A stretch of DNA of 64,000 bases, taken from Antitrichia curtipendula. Lineage: Eukaryota > Streptophyta > Bryopsida > Hypnales > Leucodontaceae. Where the stretch lies: positions 33,542,001 to 33,606,000 of the forward strand of contig OX579635.1 of the NCBI GenBank assembly GCA_951230915.1, given 5' to 3'. The position numbers and the translations under genes were made by a program. Positions 22,010-34,000 of this stretch are shown here, piece by piece. The notes under the pieces are model-generated. The model made no database searches, was not told the origin of the DNA, and was given only the letters and a program-made list of their open reading frames with translations. Each line of letters starts with the position of its first letter. Position 1 is the first letter of the stretch.

Positions 22010-25000
22010 CTACACAGCAGCCATTCCTTGCCCACATTCAGCCCCAAGAAAATTCAGCAAACGCTGCAGTCTCTGGGCGACCTCGCAGTGGAAAGGAAGC
22101 GGGGATCTCCTCAGGGCATAAGTGAGGCCCACATTCAGCCAAGACAAGGCATGCAAATCCGAAGCCACCGCTTGTAAGGTTCTCGAAACTTCCAGCATTT
22201 GATGTTCCTTAGCATCCGCGGTGACCTTGAACCCTTTGGAAATTCCAGGCTCTGGCACCGGGCTGCGCGCCGTCGCACTGTAATGGGCCACCAGGCCTAT
22301 GCTCAGTGTGGAAGGCCAGTCCTCTTTCATGCCCCGTTGTGCGAAGTCTGGGCTTGTGGAGGTGGTGCCGGCCGAGATGGAGAAGGCTGTGGAGATTGGG
22401 CAGGCCAGGCCGCTTTGGTGCAGGCATTGGGCAAGAGGAGAGGAGTCCAAGAGCGGGGTTTGTTGGGAGGGGGTGAGAGGTCGGTTGAGGTGGCTGGGGA
22501 CGACGAGATAGGAGGCTCCTGTTGAGGCCAGCGTTTTCACTGTGCTGACTCCCATGCTCACCACACCACTTGTCGCCGATGTGGACGTGGTTGGCCATGA
22601 GAGGCCTGAAGAGGAATTTCCTTCTGGTGACCCTGCACAAAAAAAAGTACATGAAAAAACATAAATGCACACTAAATAAAGATCAATGATAATCAGTACT
22701 AAAAAATCCAGCTTTTCAAAGAGAGGCTCTGTTCCTGTAGCATTGGCTTGCTTTTCAAGGAAGATCCTACTCAAATTTCCACATAAGTAAATGTTGCCAG
22801 TGCAAAGACTCCGCCCCTTTGGTACAGAGACAAAAACACGCAGATACTCTAGGAGATGTCTGCCACACTGTAGTACCCAATTAAACTTTCACGCATGCAC
22901 TGTGGTTGTAGCTTTTGCCAATCCAAGGCCTTCTCCCCTTTAGTCCACAGTCTAAGAATAAGAAAGGATAAAGACCTCAGCAGTAAAGGAAAGGGATGAA
23001 ATATTCTTGAGGAGCAGTCCACATTCCTAGTGTGAGTTTATCTAAACGCAAGGTAGTTAAAGCTACAGAAAGAAGACAGGTATTGGCCAGCCATTAAGCA
23101 CCTAAACACTCTCCGCAGAAAATGTCAGACTTTTAAGTCTTTTCTACGGTTGCTATTTATAGTGTACAAGGGTGAGTTCTCACAACTGCTAAAGAATGAT
23201 ATTAGGAGGAAAAGAGATGAAATAAAATAGGTAAAGAAATTACTGCAAAAAAAAAAGACTAATCAGACTGCGGAAGTAAGCAAGCTGTTAATATGGCATA
23301 CCGTCAGTGGTGGACACAATCTGGAGACTCTGATCGACGCTCACAGACACCAAGCTGATGCTGCTGACCCATTTAAATGCAGTCACAGTAGCCTCTGATG
23401 GGGCCATTTGATTTGTTGCTGGGTTCTGCCTCCTGTTTGTTAGATCTGCTCCGGCTTTGCTGTAATGAGAACTCTTCCCACGTCCACCGAAGGAAGAGGA
23501 TGACGGGCTGGGTGAGGTCGGCCCACTGCCCGCTAGGCCAAGAGCTCTGTCCGTCATCAAGCCCATGTCAGATGAGCTTCCTGTGCCTCCAACAACGCTG
23601 CTGGAGGCATGACAGTCAGGGTGTCGTATTTGCACTGGCCACTTGCGCACTTCATCGGCTCCTACAGACATGAACACTCGGTGCCATTCTGCAAGCATTT
23701 CATCCAAATCAAAACATCAGAATTTGCTCCCTAGGTAGAACACATCAGGACGAGGATACTGTTTATTCCTGTGTAAGTGAATTTGAGAGATTAAGGTAGT
23801 AAAGAGCTGTGGAGAGATCAATTTGGGTACAAGAGCCAAAACTCTCGTCAGACCAAAATATTCCACTCAATGTATTTGATGATTTCTAAAGCAATCATTC
23901 AAAGTGAGATTGTAGACCACTATTGAAGGGATACTAGAAAACCCCATTTCCATTCAAAAATCACTGGATATAAACATTCAGCCGAGTCATGCGTACACCA
24001 CTTGCTAAAACTTCAACCAAGTATATGAACAGGTGAGTTGTTTAGCTCTTTGTAACACGGTTTAGTATAGGATATAGGATCAGGTCCATAATGGCTTTAG
24101 TATCCTCTACCATATCGATGAACTTGATTATACAGCTATTAAGTCAGAATTAACTCAACAGCTATTAATGTTGATCCAATGTTCTGTTAGAATAACATAA
24201 ACAACATTGGGAATGTAATAGGTGGGTCTACTGAGATATATTACACACACCTTGACACTCTCTTATGTAGAATCCACCGAGCCGGGTGATGCTCAAGCCC
24301 CGGGGCTTAGAACTCCCAGCTTCCACCGCCAAATTCAACAACTGCAGACCTTGCAGCAACACCTGCTCAAACAGAAGCTGGAAACAGTTCTCCCTCTGCA
24401 CATCAACTCCTGTCAAAGGTAGCACTTGCGTATCCAGAAGCTCCCCTCGAGCATCTGTCCACACAGACACCAACCAGTTCCAGTCCCCGGACCAACTGTA
24501 GCAACAGTGAAGATCAGCAGCCAGTTGAGCAGTTGCACCAATTGGATCCCCTTCTAGTCTTTCCGTTGTTGCAGTAGAGTCGACGTCAGGGCCACCACCA
24601 CCACTAGTGCCAACGCCAGGGGTGGTCCTGTTTGCAGGCATGGTGTCACGGGTGGCATCGCTGGAGCATAAGGCTCGTGCTGGAGCTTGAGCGCCAGATC
24701 TGGCCAGAATGTATGCCGGCTCATAAAGATACCTTGTTTTCTCAAGTGTGGTTTCTGGCGACGTGGTACCGGTCCCTGCATCACATTTGCATGAACTGTG
24801 TTTTCAGTATACTTTGATTGTTTCAATAACTTTTAGACGACGTCATAACCAGGATCTTTTTAGTGATTCATGAGGAGGTCTCCATATGGTCGCATTGATC
24901 ATATAGAGAACTCCTTTAATTTAACTTTGAGGTAGAAGATACTTAAGCCCTTAGGTAATTGGTCTCGTCTCGTTTACTGAAAGGAACTCATCTATTCATA

Positions 25001-28000
25001 CTATTGCTTGGAGTTTTTAGCAAGTGATGTCAGTATGACTTGGCCAGATGTCTATGGTCACTGATCTTCGAAAGGCTATGGGTTCTCTACTGTCCCTTCA
25101 ATAGTGGTCTACAATCTCCCACTTTTGACTGACCGCATGAAAAATCATCATAAATAGTGGTAAAGCAACTTGTTCTCAACAGATTTGGTTCCTGTAGTAA
25201 CCAAACTATCTCTCCACTGCTCTATAATGATCTCTCAAGAAGCACACTCCTACATATGTTAAAAAGTGATACAAATAGTAAATCTTACTAAAAAGGTGTG
25301 TTGAGTTTCTCCTCGGCAGTGATTACCACCACAAACTACGATTTTCTTGGGGCATGAGTTCACAATACCTAGATCCGTTTGCATTGAGGGTTTCCACCCG
25401 CCTTCCCACAAGTGGTTGTTGCTGGAATTCATTGCCATGGAAGCATTCCCACTGCTTCGTTGACCACTACAGTCCTTCCAAAGCCCCGGCATAGAGGCAG
25501 CATTCGTTTGCAGTACTGAAGAGCCACCAGCATTTCCAGCTTGACCACGTGGACCAGAAGCAATCTGCAGACATTCTGCCCTTTGGGATTTACGTGGAAT
25601 GCGACGAACTTTATTGAACACACCCAAAGCAACCTCTTTCAAAACATCGACAGTGGATGCTTGGGGCCCACTATTCTTAAATATAGTTTCAGCAGTAACC
25701 AATTGGAGAGCAAACCGAGGGATTGAAAAGCCCAAGATGCTGGACGGTAGGCTGTCTTCTCCTGGTATTCCTGTTGTTATCCCATGGCGTTGAGAATCTG
25801 CACCTGATATTGCAGAGCCTAAGCTTGAACAGGCATCAACCATGGTTTGCAGGATCCCAGCAGGATCCGAAACAGGGCACACAACATAAACAACCTGGAA
25901 AAGGGTTGACCAAAGTTAGCCTCTAAAGGACAACAAAATTGATCAGGTCAAAAAAGTCGATTTTTGGTTTTAAAATGACAAATTTGATAGCTCATAATGT
26001 GAAAAATACGATTCCGTTGGGACCAAATTCTATAGCACCAAATTCAATGAGAAATATTGTAGGTGTTGGTCAAACAATAAAATATTGAACACACGACAGT
26101 CGCCATATGACCTACCCAAACTTGATGAAAAAAACACTAGATGAAAAAGGAAAAAATTTTAGGCCTCTTAGTTCTTTAGGGGTTAGATCTATGGACGCTT
26201 GTCAAATATGAGAGTTCCTTCAAACTATTCTGTTTCAGATGCAGATGATAAGAGAGAACTCACTGTGCATGGACCTTGCTCTGGCTCCCGCTGACTTGCT
26301 GAGGATCCAGGTGAAATAGGAAATTCCTTACAAACTTTGACAAGAGCCTTTCTGAATTCACCCATATTCCAATTCGAAGCCATGTCGGCTGCAAAAGCCT
26401 TAGCCAGGCTATAGTTGGATGCGTTGACAAACTCCCCACGTGCTGCTGGTGAGTGTGATACTCCAGCTATATCCACAAGAGTAAAGCCAGGCAGACCCTG
26501 TTTACTGGAACTGGTCAGTGGCACAGATTGCCCAGCAGCTGCTCCTGAAGGCATATGAGAACCCAGCCGACACACTTCATACACTGCATCCAAGGCGACC
26601 ACAACGAACACATTGAGAATTACGGTCGGACGGTGATTACTTGCAGAAAAATTTGCAACAAGAGTAACAAAAGCACTTCAAATTCAGATGCTCGGAGCAA
26701 CATAGTCATGCATATATTCTAAAAATTGATCAAGGAAGCTGATAAAATAGGGCCCAGCTGTACGTAGAAAATCCCCGAAAACTCACCCGAGCTTAGTTGC
26801 TGAAAGAAATCCACAGCAGCAGTGACCAGCGGCTCCGAAGCTAAACACAGAACGTGATAATTCACCTGGACAACAAAAGAGAGCTATTGTCATGCCCATT
26901 AAAGAAATCGATTCAGCCTGAATAGTGTGATCAGGAGGAAAGATAACTTTCCCTAAGAATATTTTATTCCACACCAGGAGTTGGTCTAAGTTTCCTCAGC
27001 AGCAAATAATTGGTAATATTACATAGTCTACTTTTCACGATGCATTTTGCTAAGTGAAATGCTTGCCCTTCAAGTATCAAATCAAACGGAACAAATTCAA
27101 ATGAAGTTATCCACATATCATAACACTCTAGGGTAATATACAGTTTGCACCCTTGCTACTGTAGCAGAAAAAGAATCAGGAGCACTGAACACTAAAGAAC
27201 TAGTCCACTTTTGGAGCAATTTATTCCAATGCCAGGCATGCAATCACTGTCTAGAATACCTGCTTTGCAAGCGCATAAGGTTCGAGCGGAGCCTTCTCCC
27301 AGAGATGGAGTGCACCAGAAGAGGTTTTCAACCAATCGTCCTGATAGCTGCAGTGAATATTTCAGCAATAGCGAACTGTCGGTCAAACTAACAGTGCTTT
27401 CAAACAGCAGAGAAAATAAAGAACACCCTAAAAAACAAATAGCACTCCAGTATTGCGAAGAGAATCCCAGAAACTTACCCAACAAGCAAAGAAGGTGTGG
27501 GAAGAGCTAGAACAGCGGACTCAGTATTGAGTCCCAAAGCATCACCATGCGTAACCCCCGAATCCTCACTAAACCCTCTCCGTTGCGAGGCTTCAGTCTG
27601 ATCCGAGAGAGAGGATGAGTCAATCGCACGGCTGCTGCTACTATTCCGTCTCATATCGTCCATATCAGTCCCCTTCCCAGACTGAGGAGTCATAGATTCA
27701 CCAACAGCAGTGACAGTACTATTCACTTCTCTTGAATCTGTATTAGTACTCTCTGCACAAACTCCACCATCTGAGCCTTGCACACAACCTTTACACCAAT
27801 CCACCAAACCCAAGGGTCCATCGGCAGCAGTATCCCCAAATGCGTTCGAGATTGCCACTCTCACATCCGACTGGAGAAGACTGGCTGCTGTCGCTGCTGA
27901 AATCTCAGCTGACAAAGGATCCATGATCTCCATTCCTGAATGGTCAAGGAATCTGCTCGAGGACAGCATACCACCTGCTAGGCTACCATCTGATTTACGT

Positions 28001-31000
28001 TTCCTTTGCTGTTTCTGAACCTCTTGGGCAGCTAACCATCCAAAAGGCCCATCCTCGTACTGCCCATCCAAGGAGACGTCTACTGCTATGGAAGCTTGCT
28101 GTGCCAACAGAGGAATAGCTTCTAGAAGATCATGCCAGTGACTCTGCCTGTCCATGGCTGTGTCGTCCACAGTTGGGTCTATAGGGGAGGTGGTGTTGGA
28201 GACTCCTAATCGATAATCTGGCGTGTTTGAGGTGATGTTGGTGGATGGCTTTGGAACCCCCACAGGACGCCACACACCGACCTCTGCAACTCGGCTGCCA
28301 CCGTCCAGCAAGTCATCTTCTGCATGGCCAGCGATTCGCTCCGGGACCTTTTTTCGACGCTCTAGTAGAGGTCTTCCAGGTATGTCAGATTGCACCTGGT
28401 GAAACCACAGGTAAGAAAATTAGAGTCCGAAAAGGAAACGATTTCAGTGTCAAACAAGTGTATCCAGAACAACAGGTATGCAGAAGGCCAAATTGAACTT
28501 CATGGTATGAGTAGGTCATATAGAGACTTTCTATTGTTCAACTATATTTTTTTTTCGACCCACATGTAACGTGCTTCAGTGATTCTAAACATATACAATA
28601 TGACCCTACCTGCATTCTATAATTTTCACCATATAATCAATTGAATTGGTCGTTTTTTAACCATGAATCGTTAGTCCTTTAGAGTATAATAATTAGAAAC
28701 TGAAACCACATGGGGCTCATATAAATATAGTTACCGATAGATTCAGGATGCAGATCATCATAACACCAATTTTTAAATGTTAACAATAAGCTTGCAATCT
28801 TAACCAGCTTCATTAAGCCAATCTCTTCTATCTCACCAGAATGGTAACCCTCAAAGTGATAATGATAATACCAAACCGGCCCATTTTTTCATTTAAGAAC
28901 ATCAGCCCTTGAAAAAAATAACAGGTTTTGACTATTTAATGTACCGATTTGTCGCAGCACTATAGGCAAAATGTGTCAATTCCTACCAAATACACTGAGA
29001 AATCTGGAAAAAAGTTGCATTTCAACCCCTCTAAAACAAAATGAGATTGATACTGAATGGAACTTTTGGGGAAAATCTGGATAATATGTTAGCCGGTTAA
29101 AGAACAACTGAAAATTTAAAATCGACTGCAAAAAAATGGTAGAAAAGTTCAACATATCACAGGCAAGAGAATGCTCAGTATAGGAGCTATACCTGAGTGA
29201 TATCAGAGCCACTATCTTTAGAGGGCATGGGAGAGTATCTGGCAGCCTCATTTGCAGGGCTGGCCACGCCGGAGTTCGCAGAGACAGATGACGACGAATC
29301 TTGGTCTCGACATATCATCACTTTCAGTAGAGCACACTCTAACTCAGTTGCCAATGCAGCCACTGGTGAACGAAGGGATGATTTCGTGTTCTCTTTTTGA
29401 TTCATTGAGGATGGCGATTGAATTGGAACCTGGGACCCATTCCCACCAGTGGCATCCACTGGTACAACTCTATCTGAACCTGTGTCATCAGCGGACTTGC
29501 CATTCAGATTCGTCTGCCTTGAACTTGTGACAATAATGTAGTCAGCAGTAAGCTCCTTCTTCCTTTTCGACTCGCCAGACTCGTTCGGAGATTTGGTGTT
29601 CCCTTGCTCGTCTTTTCCTGTATCGATTCTTTCAAAGTTGGTGTACGTGATTGGTAGTGCTGTGTACACATATGTCTCCTTCTTCACAGACTCCACCATC
29701 GCTTTTTTAGACGCTGGTACATACGGATCCCTGCAGCAAACAACACTTCTCTTGTAAATAAATGTAAAGCCAAGAAATACATGAAAAATGAAAAATGAAT
29801 CCAGAGGTTAACTACCTTCAGGACTCTCGCAAATCACCACCACTATTCATGACTCGTAATAGATTCAAAAGCTGAGAATGCACGTCACGAGCAAACCTGA
29901 CAGCAGTCATGGCTACGTCTGGCACACTCGTCAAGTCCACAGGCTCGAAGCCCGAAGCAAAGCATAGCAAGGCTTCAGACTTCAGTCGTAAGTTGATAGC
30001 AGGAGCTTGAGGTGGAGGAGATAATGCAAGTCCACTAATTGGTGGAGCTTGAGGTTGTACTTCCATAGGTTTCATGTCACTTAGAAGATCCATGCTCTGA
30101 TCTAACAAAGGAAAGTCGAGAATCGGAAGCACCATTGGGTCCGATGCATCCATCAGAGGGGCCGTGCCTGGCGTCTGAGTAACTTCTCCGTAGTCGGGCA
30201 GAGAGAACATAAGTGCTTGCGACTCTGCTGTATCGGGAGGCTGCAAAACCAACAGAGTACATCAGATTGCCAGGAACCACTGCAGCAGAAACCAATCTTC
30301 GGATTTGGGGTAAGAAATAGATTTAAAACATCTTCAGAAATTTTATGATATTTATCTTATATAGTGAAGATGGAAAAGTTGAAAAAAATTACAGCAGGTA
30401 TTCGTCTCCAAAGCAAATTAGTCATTATATTACTAAGAATAGCTTCATAACCCAACATTCTTTATAGAATATCAGGCTCGATGCTAATTCTTCTTCAACT
30501 TCTTTCCATGAAGATTTAACTCCTAAGTTCCCAAACGACCAAAAGTGGCCGCTACAGTATCTATAGGAGTTGAAATGAATCATTTAGGAAGCCTCAAGGA
30601 AGGTACCGATAGAAAGCAAAAATCATACCCGACAATTCTGAACAATAGAAACTAATTTTTCTAAATCACTACAATTCACTATTAGTTTCCAAAGCCACAA
30701 AATTCAAGAGGTTCATAAAATGGAAAGTGTTCTAGTGCGGTTTTGCTTACAAGATTGCTCACCTCGCCAAAACCAAGTCCATCGTCTTCAAAAAAATCTC
30801 CAAAATCTCCAAACTCAGCGAGGATGTCTGCATCACTTTGTATGTCCATGCCCAGACCCATTCCAAAGCCGCCATCATCGGCCCACTGATCCCAAGGATT
30901 GCCCAGCTGGCTACCCCCTCCTCTTGGAGTTCCAGCTCCCATGATTCCTGACATACCACCCCCAAAGCTGCTCGATTCTCCCAAAAACCCTGATCCTTTT

Positions 31001-34000
31001 TTCTCATTAGTTGGCGTATCAAGAAGACCTAGAGGGTCGTTACCAATGCTGTTCGACCGTTTTAGAGCTTTTGCAGGAGGGTCGAAAGCAGCCGCCTTCG
31101 GGTTCTGGCGCCCTCTCTTGGTGCCCTGCATGTCCAACAATCATTCCTTCAGATTCTGGACAGTGAGGAATTTTTGCTCACAATGTACCTTTAACTTTAC
31201 TGACAATAGCAAGTCACAGATTGATGATTTGCGTCGTGTCTACAGTAGACATGCTCCTTCCTCAATATTCTGCCTCGATAAAGTTACAAGGTTTTCAGTA
31301 CAGGTACTTTTTTCGAGAACCTGTAGGCATCATCATAATGAGAATCGTCCCTCTGAGTCATAGGGAGGTCTCCTTATGGTCAAAGTGATCGAACAAAGGC
31401 AACCTTATGATACATGAAGAGGTCCTTGATCACTGTGGACACAAGAAGACCTCCCTATGATTCATGGCAAAGATTATCCTTGTGAAGGCTGTCTAAAAAT
31501 TCTACAAATAGTCTAATTTTACTGAGAGGCTTGATATCTGGATTAAAGTAAGAAACCTCTAAAAATTGCAAATCTAAATTGGGCCCGTGATCAAATATTC
31601 ATTCCTGGGAATCAGCTAAGAATGTTTGGCAATCCCACCTGTGAATAAGCACCATGAGCGCTTTTCATATCCCCAGTATCCATATCCAACCCCTGCAATG
31701 AAGTGGCAGGGGCACGCATGTCATTGAGTTTTGAGTTTAACACTCCAGGTGCCTTACTACCTAAAGAGTCTCCATCAGCTTCTACATCTCGCAAACCTGT
31801 ATACAGTTACATGGTCAGTTTCGAAGAAAGGACTCCGCGTGAGGGAAAAAGTAGACAGTCACTCAACAGTCAAAGAGGTGGGAAGACAATGTTAAAACAA
31901 TTGCACAGATACCCAAGCAAACGAAGAAGACCCTAGTAATAAAAGCTTGCAAGGTAGAAGTTAGGTGGCAGATACGTTGATACTAAGCTGAACACAATGA
32001 AAACTTAGCGGATCCTAGTTTCAAGGTGGGATGAGAAAAATCTTTAAATGTCTTACCATCTCCGTCAGCATCACTAGAACTGGAAGTACCACTACTTCCT
32101 TGGCTGCTGCTGCTGCTGCCTCCACTGCTATAACTGCTTGTGCCAGGCCCACTGCTGTGACCAGGAACAGAACCATTAGCACCAAACCCAGTAATTGTTG
32201 ACTTCTCTCTGCTATCCCCATCATCGAGCCCGTATTTGCTGCAAAAACAGACATAAGGCGAAGTTGTAAAAGAGATACCATCGAATTAGTAACTCTAACC
32301 TCTTAAGTGCCCAAATGGTCAAAAGTGGTCACTTCCATATCTATAGGAATTAAACTAAATCATTTAGGGTCTTCAAGGAAGGAAACACAACATGCCAATA
32401 GAAAGAGGAAATCATACCCTACAATTTTTAACAATAGAAATATATTTTGAAGTGGACTTTAACCATACTTCAACGATATACTGTGCAAAGAGGACTTGTT
32501 ATATTTAGCTTGGGAACTCAGGGGTTAAAACACTAAAATTTCGAGCCTAACCGAATTCTGATTCCAGGCAAATTGTGCTCGTGACAAGTAAAGGAGATTA
32601 CAAACCTCGTTAAAGGTCGACATTCATCATTGATCCCATCTTCCAACCAAGCGGTGCCAGCCCACTCTTGAAACCAACATCTGAGGACGCACAAAACTTA
32701 TCAAAATTCCACATACGCAACCAGAGCGCAATTCTGCAAGTAAAAAAGTTCCGGTGAGATAGAAACCTTCGGATAAACGGATGGCTGGGAACCACCGGTC
32801 GCATAGGTACAAGCACTGCGTCCAATGGATAGATCAAAACATGTCCAGCGTCTACTCCGTTGCCTCCTTTTCCAGGTAGCTTAGTCTCTGTAACCTGTCC
32901 AAACCACTCGAAACATGCCATGACAACCTCCAATGTTAAAGTCCTCTGACGACCAAACATTGCCGATAAAATTTATGAATTATGATCTAGTAGCAGAACC
33001 TTGTAAACCAGACTACTCACCTCAGGAACAGAAAGAAGCTTTGTTGATTTCGAGCTGCTTGTTAGTTGTTCCAACTTTACTTCTGCGAAGCATGGTTGCA
33101 CTGAAGGTGAGCCACCTGCTGCTGTAGATCCAACCACATGGAACGGGAGGGAGGATGCTTCGTATGCCTGTGACTTGCTGCAAGGGGGCAATTTATAGTA
33201 CCCTAATCAGCATGAGTGGAAAAGTACGCAGGTATCACGCCAGCCATCTCAGCATCTGCAGTCCTCCCCAGTATGATACGAGATTACATCTATGTAGCTG
33301 GCATGACGCTCAGCAGGTGCTTTGCAATTGCAAAGGCACGGCAAGCTAGACTCAAAGTAACAGACCAAAGTGAAAAGCACCATCTCACAATACAGACACG
33401 TTATCACGATAGCGTGGACAGTTATATTTTAACAATATTGTAAAATGCTTGTGATTTGAGTTTGGAGCTTATGCTCAAGTCTGTCTTGATAACGGTTCTC
33501 CAAAAAAAATGTAGTTTACCTTTTGTACAGCTGTGTCACCAGATCATCTGGAGAGCATCCACTGAGACGACCAGATAACCCATTTGGGGCCACAATAACT
33601 GCGAAGGCAAAGTTCGCTTGATCAAAAGGCAGTCACCAAAACCCTACCAAATTAAAAAACATTTATAAAACTAGCTTACAAGCAGAGGTTTAACCCAGAA
33701 CCAATTAACATAAGAGAGAAAAAGGAGACCTGCAAGACTCTTGTCCCCCAAACCCGAGTTGGATCTCTGCTGAGCAAGTGCCGCTTGCAAATCACTAATT
33801 ACAAGCTGCCGAACTCTCCTGCGATGTAGTGCACAAACCAGATGTCAGTTCTGCAGCTATACACATCTCCAATGCTACAAGTATACATAGACTACAGAAA
33901 TTGCACAGCAAAATATACTTCCGGTGGTCCTCTATTCTTGTACTCATTTATCCTTACTTTGCACACAACACACTCAAAACCATTGCAACACTTCAGTCTA

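Noticed and set aside
22199..22525. Plus-strand frame opposite the last MED13 exon
   Set aside because: Antisense shadow of a well-supported conserved exon.
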